Part shown: positions 33,001 to 48,000 of the stretch, piece after piece | How positions within the stretch are numbered: the stretch's first letter is position 1 | Layout: every line of letters starts with the position of its first letter | Source of the DNA: Oegoconia quadripuncta | Taxonomy: Eukaryota > Arthropoda > Insecta > Lepidoptera > Autostichidae | Direction of reading: 5' to 3' | Length of the DNA stretch: 64,000 bases | NCBI GenBank assembly: GCA_949316235.1 | Contig: OX438750.1 | Span: forward strand, 21,640,865-21,704,864 | Made by a program: the position numbers and the translations under genes | Notes under the pieces: generated by a model | Told to the model about the DNA's origin: nothing | Database searches by the model: none | The model's input: the letters and a program-made list of their open reading frames with translations, nothing else

Positions 33001-36000
33001 CTCAAATACAAAGATCTTCGACTAAATCAAAATCCCTTGTGCTGGTACGGGATATGTACTTATAAATCTGAATATACCATGGCATACCTGTATCCTAGCT
33101 TCAGTGAGTCCAGTCTGCAAGGCCAGCTCTTCTCTTGTATATACATCAGGGTACTGGGTCCTATGGAACGCTCGCTCCAAAGCATCCAGCTGTTCTCCAG
33201 TGAACGTAGTACGGGATCGACGCTGCTTCCTCTTCAGAGTCAGCCCTGGCTCCGAATCGATATCTGAAGAATCGGACCCTCGACCTAAGTAACGTAATAT
33301 GATAGGAAGTTAATAGGATTCTGGGTTTGGTAAAGGTTAAAATGATATTAGTATAAATATATCAGATTTTCATTATGCAAATTGGAATCAGGACAGGATT
33401 ATGTTTGTTAGGGAAGGTTTGGGTTTTAATGACTCTGATATTAACTAGGAATAGGTAATGAAGGGCTCTAATCATTAATCCTTATGATCCATTTTAGATT
33501 CTGTTTTGCCTCAAAATGTGAAGAAATAGTGAAAACTTCGCCTAAACTATTTCAACCTTATTTGTTACTAATTGCATCAATTTGTCTTCATCTCTTTTTT
33601 GAGACACGCGCTATTTATTATCAAAAATGTTTTTTTGTGTGAAAACCCACATCACATATTAATTCGACTAAATCTAAAGACGTCGGGTCGCGGGTCGGTC
33701 GATCTCATTTATAAATCGGTAGCGGTATCCTACGGAAACAGATTAAAAACAGTCCTAACAATGCGCAGCTTTGCTCTTAAAACTGATTTTAAAAAATGCG
33801 GCTTATATTAATAGCCTTTGAAAGAAGTCAAAATTGAATGAGATGAAAAAATGGGGGCTCAGTGTGGCGCAGAATAAGGAACACCCAGTGTGGCGGCACC
33901 TTTGGCGGCGGCTTTGCTGCTCGGGTGACATTTTGGCACCATTCAATATTTTGGTGTCGCGATTTGGATTTATAACTTGTAAAACGAAACACACTCTTTG
34001 GCGAAAATTTCAATTAATTTTTGATATCCCTTCATTCTACATTGATTATGCTGAGTAAATAAACTACATAGGAACTTATGATTATTTATATCACTACCGT
34101 TACTTCTAGACGTCATAAATGAACTTTCTTGTAATTTCTGCTGGCTTTCATTTGTTCAAATTTAAATGAGACATTAAATTGTATTGAGAACTAATCTGTA
34201 ATAATGTAATTGCGCAAACTTCAACAATCAGTTTCTCTCTAAACATGTTCATCTAATCAAACTAGAGCGGAAATAGATTATTATATACACTGTAGGTGTA
34301 GGAAGAATCATTAAAAAACACGAGGCAACATAATATCTGACCACAAAGGCTGCGACACCAAATAAAAAACGCGTATTGTAATAAAATGATTTACATTGCT
34401 CAAATTCTCTGGCTGGCTCCGTGAGACAGGGACAGATTTATTTAGCCTTTTTTGCTCCGAGTCCTGATCATAACGTATGAGTCTAAATGACTCAAGTATA
34501 TCGAGAATATAAACGGAAAAGGTATTTAAAACTTTATAACGGCATCGTAAAGTTCAGTTTGATTGTTATTTTGAGCGTCGTAGTATGGTAAAGCAGAACT
34601 GTGGAGTTTTTATGTTAGAGAAAAGCGACAGATTTATATTGAAACAGCGAGTGTGAAAAGGCGCGAGAAACTTTGGCGATTGCCGAAATGTGACCCCGTG
34701 AAGACCGCGGCGCGACTCAAAAGTCATAATTTGGAAGTTGAAAGAGCAGCGGCGGTGGTTTAACACCTTCATAATCCGGGTTCATTAAAATGGTCGGACA
34801 GGCCTTTGTTTCAGCAGGTTGTTGCGATGTTAACAGATGGTCGGATTAGCACGTCGCCTTCACAGGAATGGGGGCGTTTGCGCTCTCTGCGGGTTTGTAA
34901 TTCGTCAAGTTTTAATTTAATTTACAATTTGAACTAAAGGAGGTGAGGGTAGATTATACTGATTAAGTTTTCACTTGTCTAGATAAGGAAACTATACATT
35001 CGTGAACATTAGATACTAGACACGAAAACCATACAGTAAACCAACTGTAGAAATTGTCTGTAGAAAATCAACGACTGGAATCGAAGACTCTTCATGGTCT
35101 TCAAACCTTTTTTGAAAACTGCCTTATTGTTGTAAGTAGTTATCTCGCGATTAATACTTCCAGGCTGAACGAAAAGCACGTCAATTTATTTACACTTTCG
35201 CCCATAATAAGTTAACGGTAGTTTTAATAACTTATACAAAGTATATAATAGCTTGACTAAACCTAAAAGTAAAGGAAAACTCTTTAATAGTTTATCAAAA
35301 GCCTAAATTAAGTGAAGATATTTGATTGAGCGCTATTCAAACGTCACTTCATTTCTTTGTCGGCTATTTTTGGTCACTTCCGGAAGAGTCGTGTACTTTC
35401 TGGGAGGGCCTCATTGAATAATGTGATGACACAAAATTGTGTTGAATACAACGCGAGGTAATAAATGCCCTCTAAATAGTTGTGACGCTTTGCGTGTTAG
35501 CCGCGTTAGTCAAGGTTTACATGGACACTGTTATCGGTGAAAGTGCTATGCTTTTTGTTCTAAAACTATGTACCTAAGTATTTAATTTTAAAATGTTGCT
35601 TGAAAAGGTTACGTCTGAAAGAAACGCGGATCTTATTCATGAAGGAGAGTACTTTATTTTATGTTGATTTTTAGGGGTGTCTTGCCCTATCGAACAAAAC
35701 CTTAATATACATGAACATTAGGTTAAAGAAGTTTTAGGAAAAAATATGTTGGCGTTTTTATGAAATCTTAATTCTCTATGATCAAAGAAATACGGAATGG
35801 CTACTTTCTCCAAAAATGACTTCCGCCAACAGTAAAGCTTAGCATCTATTTAGTAGTGCAAAAGTTACTTCGCAGTTTGGAGGAGTGTGGGATTCTTGCT
35901 CATCATTCAGGCATAGCTAGTTAAGACTATGTAACACTACACGCGCCTATTATTATAAGGAACCTTAAGTTAATGAAAACATTCTACAAATTTTACGGGA

Positions 36001-39000
36001 TGTTCCATGAATATGTATGACTACAGTATTCATGTGGTTTAACGTTTTAAACTATTCATTTACATTTTTCATTTTGCATGAATAAAACGTTTACAAACAA
36101 AAGAACTTTCACTATGGAATAAATTCTGAAATCACGAAAAAATCAGCTATTTCTCACAAATTAACTTCAATACAAGTTCAGCAAGTTCTTCAAGAACAGG
36201 GTGAATAGGCATCTACTGAGATCGCGTACTTCAAGTTCGGCCACATCGTCACTTTCCATCAGGTGAGATTGTGCTCAAAACAGTTTATCATAAAAATATA
36301 CGCGACCAAAATGTTTGAAAAAGGTGATTTATTATTTGGCGTTTCAGAGTTAGCATTCAAGGTATAAAAAATCGTTTTCGTTAACAGCTTAAGTATATTA
36401 CATATGTTGGACATAATCTATTATAGTATTTTTACTGGATACAATATTTATATTTCTACATCGCGTTATGTAACCCCACGGCGTGTGATGTAGAGCGATT
36501 GCTCTGGAGTTGCGACGCGGAGGTTCGGCCGCACCGCGATAATCGCCTCTCCGGCCACCGCCGCGACATTAGTTGATTCTAACGACCGATGTTATTAAAC
36601 AAATGCGAGATTTTATCGCACCCTTTTGTTTTGCTCCGATGCGACTGTGAAAGTGGACCGATGCTTTATCGTGATGGCTAAGAGCTGTCGCCATTACCAT
36701 GCTACACTAACGTACATGTAGAAGTACATGGCTATTTAGTTAATGTTCGTAAACGTATAGGTATACACTCGTATACCTCATGTATGTACGTTTATGTGGC
36801 TTTCATTACAATGACTGTAATTTAGGACAAGTAATTTTACTTCTATGTAACAGTGGAACTTCTTTTGAGTGTGGGTGGGGCTTGACTTGATATGACTTGA
36901 CTTACGAGAAGTAGTAAAAAGAACAAAATTAAATGTTTTATGCAATTAAAACTTACAATATACAATTCAAGAAACTTTATACATAATTTCGCTTATATAA
37001 ATGCGAAAGTTTGGACGTTTGTTACTCAATCACGATATAGCGCCTGAACGGATTTGGATGATATTTGGTACAGAGATGCCATTATCATGGATTGCTATTA
37101 TGATAAATTTTTCATATCGGGGTTACGTCGTTAATGGGCATCAGAATGACTTAATTTTTGCACAACGATAGTGGAAAGGTCGCAGAAGATTAGACTACTT
37201 TTTATTTCGAGAAAAAAAAATTCAAGCGGGCGGAGCCGCGGGCTCTTAGTATTCGTTTAAAAAGTTAAAATGAATTGAGTCGTGTTGCCTATTTATTATA
37301 ATAAAACTACCCACAATGTACAATTTTGTTATTGTATAATATTTTACAATGAAAATTGTTTCAGGTTATAGGTAGGTACTCAGTTTATTTTTGCTTAACT
37401 GCACACGTGTATCGATCACGATCTCTCCTGTTGGAAAGAGATGATATGGTCAAAGATGAAGCACACCATCTACTGATGTACCTAAAGGGCATTGTGTAAT
37501 GTGTAAGTTAGTTAATTTTGTAACGGTCTCATCAATGTTGTGGGTAGATGCTTAAAAGTGTAGTACCTACGCTTGACAAGCGGAATAGCAACAATCGGCA
37601 CATCACCCTGCTGGAATTTCCCGAATTATTATAGTCCTGTCGACTAAGGTCGGTTACATTCAAAGGACAATTAATATTGTCGCAAAATAGTGCAACAATA
37701 GTACAACAACCAAAACATGTCTGCGTCAATTGTCGCGTTTTCAGCACTATCGAGACACCCAGCGTGCGTTCGGCGCGAGCTTTGTCGGGCCGCGTTTACC
37801 CTCATCCGCAAAACGCGGCCGCCTTTGGCCGGCTCGAGAACAAACTTCAATATTTCAAATGGCAACAATGACTGAGTAAGATTTGTGTGCGGAAATTGAT
37901 TTTTTGAACGCACTCCGTGAGAAAGCTTTGACAGGTTGAGGCTATTAACGTACAAAATAACTATCTGAATGGGATGGGAATATATTGTGTACTATTTTGG
38001 GTAAAGGTACACATGGTTTTTGTTTGTTGATACGGAAGCAATAACATATATCCTTATACGTTTTATATCGGGAAGTCACTGCAACGCCAAAGTGAAATCT
38101 TTTGGAAATACCTATGCATAATGCAAAAAGTTGGGTTAAACAGGATTTACTTCATTTAAATTTTCAGTGAAATCTGCACGCTAGTGCCTACACTAGCGTT
38201 TCATCCCTAGATGAAACCGCATATTTTGGCACCTTGAAGCACCAAATTGTTAGAACCAAAATGATTTTCATAAATTAGAATAATTGTAGGTTTGTTCTAT
38301 TATTAATGTCAATTTATTCATGATTATCATCGTCATTATTTCAGCCTGTCTTCATAGACCGCTGTTGAACATAAGCCTCGACCAAGGATCGGTATTGGGA
38401 TTGGCTGCCAGCCACCGTTAACAATATAATTGGAGAATAAAGTGTATTGCAAGAAAAATGTACTCTTTACAAAGTAAGTAAATTGTATCCAACTGCCAAT
38501 ATAAAGAGAATTCTACAGAACAATAGTTCAAGTACAGTCGCGTTCAAATTTGCGTCATAGTTCAAGTTCAAACAGTATAATTTATTCTTAAATTGAATTT
38601 CTAAAGAAAAATACCTGTTTCTTGTGCAGTTCATCATACAACACAAGACTGGTACTCGCTATATGCCTTACATATAAAGGTTTTTGAAAAAAATCGTTTA
38701 AACTAGGACTATGGCTGCACTTTTGAACGTGATTGTACAGTCAAGAGATATAAGTGGCACTGAGAAGCAAAATTGCTCGTTCAGGGAAGTTACGAGACTC
38801 CAAACGTTTGTCTTTCGTTTCTATTATCCATTTCGTTACTGAATAGATTATATATTTGAGATAAGACACGTTTTTGGTACTTGACGTATATAGGCACTTA
38901 ACAAGCTAAGGTTATGGTGATTCTTCAGCCTATATAATGGTAATGACAGTTTAGACTTTTTAATTTAGATTTTATAGATATTGTAAAAATACAGTAAAAA

Positions 39001-42000
39001 TGTGATTGATGAAAGACAAAATAACTATAAAAGTACGTCTTTCTGGAGCTCAGATTCCGAAGCAAATTTGTGGGAATTATGCATTATGGCAGTGATAATA
39101 ATGTCCTATAGTATGCTGTGCGCGTTCAGTATATTAATTCAAGATCCTGCTTGGTCTGCTACGCTATTGCAGTGCGCCTAAAGGATGTTCGCCTAAAGAC
39201 GCACATAAAGACGCAAACAGCAGCCCACCTGGTGGACAGGCTGGGCTGGCCAGGATCAACCTGTGTCAGCCTATATTTAGAGAGGTCCGGGATGTATTTA
39301 TTAATACCGTTTGTAACTTAGATATGTATACTAATATTGTTTTAGTGACGCAGCGTTGATTTTCCGTATTTCACATTTAGGAATAACTCAATCAGTTTTA
39401 ACTCCGTTTATAAACGTATGGGTTGTGGGTTTGACGGTATTGTGTGTGCGTCCCGTCTCAGAAATGGTGTATCTCAATAATGCCTGGCCCGCTTTCGGCG
39501 CGGTTTCTTTATATTTAAGACTATAGTAGGGGAACGGTTCTTAGCCATGTTTGATGAAAATCGATTCAGCGCTTTCAAAGCTATTTAATTGTGTCTTTGA
39601 TGTGTGTGATGTCCGGTGTTGCTATTTTTGAAAATTGTGAAATAGCAACTGCTTGTGTTGCCTCTATCAAAACCGTAAGGTAAAACCGGTCAGGTTCTTT
39701 AGAAGTTAATTTATAAATAAATAAATATCCTTAGACATACACATAGCGCCATCTAGTTCCACAGTAAGCGACTATAGGCTTGTGTTGTGGATACCAGATG
39801 GTTGATATACTACATAAATACATTTTTTTTTGTAAGTAAATACTTATTATAAATGAAAACATCCATAACTCGGGTACACATGTCCGTATTCATCACACAA
39901 ACGTATGCCCCTAGCGAGATTCGAACCCGCAACCTTTTGGTATAGTGGTCAGAGTTGCTAACCACTACACAGGTCGTCAAATTGTGTATCAATTATGTTT
40001 AGTCACTTGGGGGTTTTCTTAAGTTTCAATTTATATTTCTTAGCATCTTGACATTTGTTATTATTGTTATTATATTCTGTAAATTTGACATTTGCCTTTG
40101 GACTGAGGTAGAAAAATTGTTCCTCAGATTTGTTCTTATTGTGTTGAATCAAGCTCTAATATTTTGCATGATTCCAAAAATAATCTAGAATATATGAAAC
40201 TATAAATATGTAACAACTTTTGTACTATATTTAAAGCAATTAAAAAATGTGATAATTTACTTCAGATGAAAATCTTAAAAATGTAGAAACTACTGTTCGG
40301 TTACCAACTCACGATCGGCTGTAAGGCCGTAATATAATATTATATATATTTATCCGTTAGTATCTATAGTACAAGCTTTGCTTAGTTTGGGACTGATGAT
40401 TGGTGTAAGTTATACTCTACCTACAGAATAAGCCGCGGTACATAACTCTTCTTGGCTACTTAGTCATAGTTATTCTTTGACATTAGCCCAAAAACTTTAA
40501 TTTGGTTGAATGATGATATTGGCCATGCTAATTTCTTAGTGGTAGATGAAAAATTATGTTTATTTGACATTCCCACTCTCCCACAGGCACGTTCATGTTT
40601 GTTCCTTGCAGTGAACTGTTTATTTATTTATTCATAAAGAATCAACAGTTTGATCACGAAACATTTATACAGTAATATATTACTAATTTTAAACCAATTA
40701 CAGAATCTATTTCATAACATTAACATTGTAACTGTTGAAAATCCTGCTATGCTCTTTTTTGTTTTTTTTTACGCACAACGGGTTACTTGACCTCAATCAC
40801 ACCTGATGTTAAGTGAAAATGAAGTCGAAGGTGGAAGTGTACTGACCCGGAAACCCCAACACATTTGACGGACTGGCTATCACATCTTTGACAACCGGAA
40901 CACGACAATGCTATTAACATTGCTGCTTGGCGGCAGATTTAGATAAAATGGTGGTAGCTAGCCAGGCGGTCATTTAAAATGCCCTACCACCAACCAAACC
41001 GAGTACTTAAACATGTACCCCGCTGGGGATCGACCCGCGACCTCCGAATCGTAAACCTAAGTTGTTTACATTGAGCCACGGAGGCGGTTCTAAAACTGCT
41101 CTACTTTAGTAACAAAATTGTAACTAGATATCTTTGATAAATTTTAGTACGTAGATTTAACAACTCTATGTTTTCCTAATAAATTACAAGAATAGATGGT
41201 TTCTATGATAGTCGTATCGTCTCCGTCAAGTTTGAAATCACTTATAAAGTTACAACATTCTAAGTTTCGCCAGGAAAAGTTTCGACACTGATCTGCGACT
41301 TCTGAAGGTACCTGACATGAAAATCCGTAATGGGTGTCAAAGTTCACTACTTTAAGTTAGATATTTCAGACAAATTGCCAGCTAAACTATATAATTATGT
41401 TATTATAAGTCATTTCAACTTACATATAGCATGGACTAAATAACGTGCGGTCTATTTAGTACCTACCTTAAACAATAACAGGTACGGGATAGTTGAAACT
41501 TTTATACAGCAGTTAGTTAGAAAAATAAACTAATGATACCGTCAAATGGTAACAAAAGCGGGGTTTTTATAGTTTATTATAGACTTCGAATAAGAAAACA
41601 CGTAGCTACCTAAATGATTGTTTTGCGAGACAAAGCCAGACGCATTCTAGGTAAACTTCTGAATGGAGTGTATGTAATACGCGTATCGTGCTACGGGTTT
41701 TTAAATGGATATACGGATTAGAAATAGGTTATTGTAAAATATTCTGTACAATAAAGAGTATTTACTTGTTTGTGTTAAAGAATTAACGTTAACATACGAG
41801 TATTAACTAAATTCGTTCTAAATTAACATGCAATATTTGGTTAAAATTCAACACCAAACCCGAGTGTGTCAAAGAATAGAATGAGTTCTTCTTCGTGAAT
41901 CATCAGCATTCGCTCCAATGGGCCCAATGAATCCATAGAAATTATTCAGTAGTACAATAGTTTTTTTTCGACTTAACTTTTTGTATGGAGAAATGTGCAG

Positions 42001-45000
42001 CGCCTCTAGCGGATAGTTTGCAAAACTATTTTTTTCATAGGGACTTTTTTCGTAAACGCGAACCCGAAGGTAAAGTTAAAAACGAGACAACCCTCACACT
42101 TCGCACACTGCCCCTTAAACGACGTAAAAGAACATCATGCGAATAACAAAATAGACCATGGATGGGCTAGCACCGTCTTCTAGAAGCGATCGCCAACCCG
42201 CCTGTCCAGGACAAACTGTTTGTCTTACAGCTTACGCTCGCGACTACGCCCGCATGATTTTATTTTATTTACTCGGGTAAAAAGTAGCCTATGGGTCACA
42301 CCGATCCGTTAAGTAACCTTGTACGATAAATTAATTCTTTCCAATGCTCCATAACTATGTGAAAGAAAAAAACACATTCTTTTGCTACCTATTGCCCGCG
42401 ACTACGCGCGAGTGAATTTGAATTCGTGTAATTCCCATTATCTGGTGACGCCAGTCTTGATTACGACCGCCTTTCCCCTAGGAACCATAGTGGAATTCGA
42501 TCAATAAATTTTCGATTACCCCTAAGTAAACAATTCTGAAACCACTAGGAACCACAGCCGAATTCAGTCGAAAATAGTTGGACTTCTATACTAAAGTTGG
42601 TTTCAGATAGTTTACTTTGTATGGGTAATCGAAATTTTTTTGATGGAATTTTACTACGGTTCCTTGGGGAAAGTTGTTCGTAATCAGGAGTGGGATCACC
42701 AGTAAACAGGAATTACACGAATTCAATTTCACCCTGTATAATTGGACCGCCAACAATTGGCAAAACAACTGGCTTCTGTAAAGTAAAATTCTCATCTCTA
42801 TCTGCCGAGCGCATCATTAATTTGTCAAATTTCAAATACCAAAAAAGGAATTATTGAAATCGGTCCACAAACGTGAAAAGGTAGCGGAACATACAACAAA
42901 TAATATAGTCCAATTGATAACTTCCCCGTTTTTTGAAGTCGGTTAAAAACTTCACCTACTCTACTAAACAGCTGATTTTTTATATATATATTTTTTTAAT
43001 TTCGTAATCTCAGACAGTATGAGAAATAAGGACTTCAACAACGCGTAACGCCAGAATGCTAACTCGAAATATTGAATAACTCTTAAACAACAGTGGCACA
43101 TTTTTTTTCCTATGGGCACTACTTGTCACTATTTCAGAACAGTTTTATGACATTGTCAAAATTGTTAAATTCCACTGTGTGTATTTTAGCGTCACCAGAT
43201 AGTAAGTTATTATTTCAACTCGCTCACCTCCAAGAATTCCATCAATGCTGTAATCTTTCTTCCCATCTGGGTCCCTCGCGCCTCCGCGCAGCAGCCGAGA
43301 GATCGACGAGATGCTGGGAGGGTCCGACACGCCCTCCTGTAACGATACACGATTGTTTCACTGCCTCATTATAAATAATAAAAAAAGATAAGTTTTTGTC
43401 ACTGTTGCTTAAATTATCTGCCTGATTGGAGACCGCCCACTGACTCGGCGACTGTAAAAAAGCATTGTTCTAATTTTTAAAACACTGCTCTTGCGTAATT
43501 CGATTTGTAATTAGCGGGCAATATTTAATTGAGAACTATTTTTGTCTACTGATGTTGTGTAAATTTTCTATAATAGGTTTAGAAATATTTTCGTCTATTT
43601 GCAACAATAATTTAATTTTGGCAAAATACTATAATAGCGCGTAGATATTTAATTATTGCTACCGATTTTGTATAAAAAGTATAGGAATCTCATTTTTGCT
43701 CATTCTTTTTAGTATTAAAAGATAAGTAAATATATTGAGCTGCCTCTTTGTCTAATATATTGCCGAGGTTGCGGGATCGGGTAGCATGCAGAAATATTAT
43801 TGTTGTTTTTCGTGTGTCAGACACATTACGGCTTCTCTTTGAATATTCTAGGTGAGTACTTTTAAGGCCGGCTTCGTCTCCGTTTAATATCAGGCGTAAT
43901 GAGCGTGCACCTATTGGATACTAAAAATAGACTTGGTTTTGACTCTACCATTTTTTTAAATGCGTAAATCCAGTTTGAAATTAGTCTGAACATTAAGATT
44001 CTTAAGATTTCGTGTAAGTTTTGGTAGAAGCCCTCAACGTCTGTAGCGTCAGCAGTATTCAGTTTTCGCTCTATTTTACTCTGTATGCGAGGCTACGGTT
44101 TTCAGAACAGTTACTATCGATTCTAGTGCACTCAAAAGGAACGACTTCTAAAGCTATTCCACCTGCTCTAGAAACTCCATGAGACACCCTGTTTTCTATC
44201 AAATAGCGAATTATGGGTCTGTGTGACTCACAAATTGAAGCTCAGATTTTCTATGTGCCAGCTAAGGTGTTAAACACTAAGAAGGGTACATGTGGTATAT
44301 CTGAAATTCAAAATTTTCATTTTTTCAAGTGACGCATGTTGAAGATATATTACATTACATTATATATTGTATAAGACATACCTACACAATGTAAGAAAAC
44401 ATAATGTTTTCATAGCTGAATCTCCTCGAACCGAAGACGGGTCGCGAAACGTAAACGAGATTTTTGAAATGACTTCCATTCTAATGGGATACCCGGGATA
44501 CCTAAACAAATATTTAAATATTCCCTAAACCGGCGACAGAGAGCTTAGCTTTGAGATATTAAAAGCTTTCTCGTTATAGGTAGGAGCATAAAAAGTGAGT
44601 TGGATGGGGCATCAATATATCACAATCCGATAATTGTTAAAAATACCCTGAAATCTTGAAACATTTTCCATTAGATAATAGTCTCACGGCCGGAAATAAT
44701 ACACACGCCTGACTTGGTTAGGATTGAAAGGATATTTAATTTCAATATCATATAAGACATTTCAAGAGAGAAAAGATAATGTGTTACCTTCTAGTAGATA
44801 ATAGTGCTACTAAAGATGACAATATAACAATACTTTGTGATACCTTTTTCGTGATCTGACATAACATTTTGTCTATCAATTTGATTGTAAATTTAAAATT
44901 TGTTTTTCGAGTCTCATAGTGGGTAGAACTTGAGATGATCTCGGAGATATTTGACAGAAAGGCAGGAAAAATACTAGACACTATGGCAGATAGAAATCTA

Positions 45001-48000
45001 ATAAATGGAATAAGTATACAGATAACTAGCAGAGTAATTATCTCTGGGCTGGCAGATACCTCTCTCAACGCAATAGGAACAGAGAGGTAACGCTGCTAGC
45101 CTACGGTGCTCCAGCACGGCACCGAGTTAAATATATTTTTAAACACCTTAAAAAAACCTCCTCGGTTCTGTATTCGGGGCGTATTTTTTTTTTTTTTTAC
45201 ATATAGGAAGTTTAGTTTCTAAATTTACATTTTTTGTAATGTTATCTATTATTATGTCGTTAGTTACACGTTTCCCTTTAATAGAGAAAAAGATTATTTA
45301 TCATTTCGACACCTGAACAAATGAAAAAAAGAAGTATATAGACATTTCTATTTTGCTAGAAAAATATTACAATATTATCTATATATATATATAATATTTG
45401 AACTTATGAAAAAATATCATCAATCCACACTGAGCGGTCGTGGTGGATTACGGCTTACCATATCCTTGTGAGAAGAGGCTCTGCCCCCAACAACGAGGAC
45501 GCAAGGCTGTTCATAATGATGCGAAAAATGACAAACAAACTTATTTTTGCGGTTCAAAAATATGCTCAGTTAGTTTGTATCTTAAATTGCTTATTTCAGA
45601 ATCCTCAGGGAACCAGTTGTTGCATTTATCCATCTTTTACTTTTGTTAGCGACAAAGTGTCATATCCAGTTATTTATGAATATACCCATACCTAGCTTTC
45701 ATAAAAGGTTCTTTTAAGCCGATCCTTCTAAGATCGTGACTGAAAGAGTCTGGGGCGGACTACTGGCTTGAAGTAGAGTCTCGATTTAATTTCAGATTTG
45801 TTATTCATAACCATAAAATAATTCAAACGATAATAATTCCCTTGATATTGACTGTCGGGAACGTAAAATATTGCATAGAAATTAGTAGATAACTAAATCA
45901 GTCGTATAGCTTGGTGTTTTAGAATTCTGTTGGCGTCAGTTTTAGTTATGTACTCCTGTGGTAAATAATATTAGTTTTATTAGTAAGTAAAAATAGATTC
46001 GACTACTATCATAGCTAAGCTTAATTAGTGTTAATACGAATATTAGTAAAAACTAAATAAATCATAAAAATGTAGAGCAAATTATCATATACGAGTAAAT
46101 TGCAAATGTAACATAACATATCAAATTAACGACTTATGAATTTATTAATGTTTCCAATTCGACTGTTCTGGATTATAGTTCAGCCTAGATTACTTACACC
46201 TATACTAATTATACTAAATATAGTGATCACTTCTCATCAGGAGGATCAACTATTTACCATGTTGATTACAATGAAATATCATGAAGCGTTACCTTGATCA
46301 ATTTCTCCCGAATTTCCCAGGAGAATATTCCTGGGTTTTGTCTCTTCAGATCTTCTATACGCGCCTCCACCTCCGGGGTCGCAACTCTTGGTTTCGATCC
46401 ACCAATCACACCTGGTCTGATCGACCCCGTCTCCTGGGCGAGAGAGATTGTTTTATTACAATTATAGGCACTAGCTGCGGCCATAGCGCAGCAGTATTCG
46501 TGCAAATTCTTTTTCTCCCAATTTCCTCAATAGGAATAATAAAAGATTTATTATGGATCATAACACCATAAATATATAGATGGAAAACGGTTTAATCATT
46601 TGTGAGTACAGACATCTAACGAGCTGCAATCGCCAACTAGATTAGGGCAAATTCTTCTATGAAGAGAGATACAATTGTATGTAGTGAAAAACTTTTATTC
46701 CCAATGGCCTATTACACTCGTAATTATATGATTCTAATAATACAATAGGCTATTAATGCTGATGATCCCTGAAGATTATTAGTTATACATATTTGAAAAG
46801 AATAATAGACAAGAGGGTGGAATGGTCAAGGACTATGACGTATACATTCTGTCTGTATATTTGATACATTACATTACATATGCTAAATATAGCGAAGGAG
46901 CTATACCATAATCAAGGATATACATACGATAGGCTACATACTTGTATCGACAGTTTTGCTAAATCAATACCTTAAAATTTATATTTTGAATACAACTGAA
47001 AATATTTAAATATACAGTGCTTTGACTATAATACGAAATGATGTTGTAATTTCGGCTGTGTTTCTGGCCGAATAACATGGAGATGTATTATGGGCAGGTA
47101 CATATATGTCGTACATATACATATACATGTCGTACGTCCTTAAGGCTGTTGCATAACCACCTCTCCTGGGAGAGGGCCTCTGGGACTGGGAATACAACTG
47201 AAAATATTTAAATATACAGTGCTTTGACTATAATACGAAATGATGTTGTAATTTCGGCTGCGTTTCTGGCCGAATAACATGGAGATGTATTATGGGCAGG
47301 TACATATATGTCGTACATATACATATACATGTCGTACGTCTCTGGGACCACCGCTCTGGCCCAGTGTGGATTGGTAGACTTGTGTCATAGGGGCCACCCG
47401 ACTGTCAATGTTATATCAGGCCGCCTCTGTAGAGCATCGACTTAGCGTTACGACTGCTTGAAAACTATCACGATCGACTGTTTAGAATCATCCCTCGGAA
47501 GCAACGAAACACTAGTATCAAAATGCCAATAGTGGCCACCTATCAAGGACAGAATGCTTGACGTGCTTAACTAGGTAATTGAAAACGATTGGTAAATGCA
47601 ACCGCGCGGAAAAAGAAATAATAAATCTTGTATTTGCAGCCAATAAAGTTATAAGACACATTCTTTGTAAAAAATAAAGTGTAAAATGATAAATAATATA
47701 AAAGTAAAATTTAAATTTGCGTCAGTCCAATATTTGTTTGCTGTCAAAGTAAACAGTTCATATTAGAGAGGCTAGTAACCACCAAGTAAAGAAACTGATT
47801 GTGGATTGGCTGAAGAATTATGATTATGGTAGTTGTAACAAAGTTACTTTCTTCAGTATCGTAAATGAAAAACTAAAATTATGATAATTATTGATTAGTG
47901 ACTAATTTTTATCTAATATTTATCTGATCCCAAGACTCCGTCTTATTTTTATTTTATTTTATTTTAAAGTCGAAACCATCGACGTTGCAGACCTCACATT

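Larger units (their letters stand above)
30016..33087 (-). other. gsb-n intron between the two homeobox exons
   Basis: Three kb containing an RTE-like LINE fragment (31078-31247), the dispersed repeat at 31370-31465, a foldback-family copy (31560-31830) and an RTE-like fragment with a palindrome (32430-32890). The stretch 30120-31030 shows no recognised feature. Confidence 0.6.
33285..43227 (-). other. gsb-n intron of about 10 kb
   Basis: Contents are listed separately: a LINE tail (36175-36290), Helitron-like (36990-37250), an RTE-type fragment (38320-38425), SINEs (39720-40420 and 40745-41092) and foldback families (42460-42735 and 43045-43190). Three comparatively GC-rich, apparently single-copy blocks at about 34550-34890, 36470-36680 and 37720-37860 have no repeat identity and could be regulatory. 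The rest is AT-rich and featureless to the eye. Confidence 0.5.
43337..46292 (-). other. gsb-n intron of about 3 kb
   Basis: Contains the degraded LINE end (45070-45130) and an RTE-type tail (45424-45530). The rest is AT-rich with nothing supported. Confidence 0.5.
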
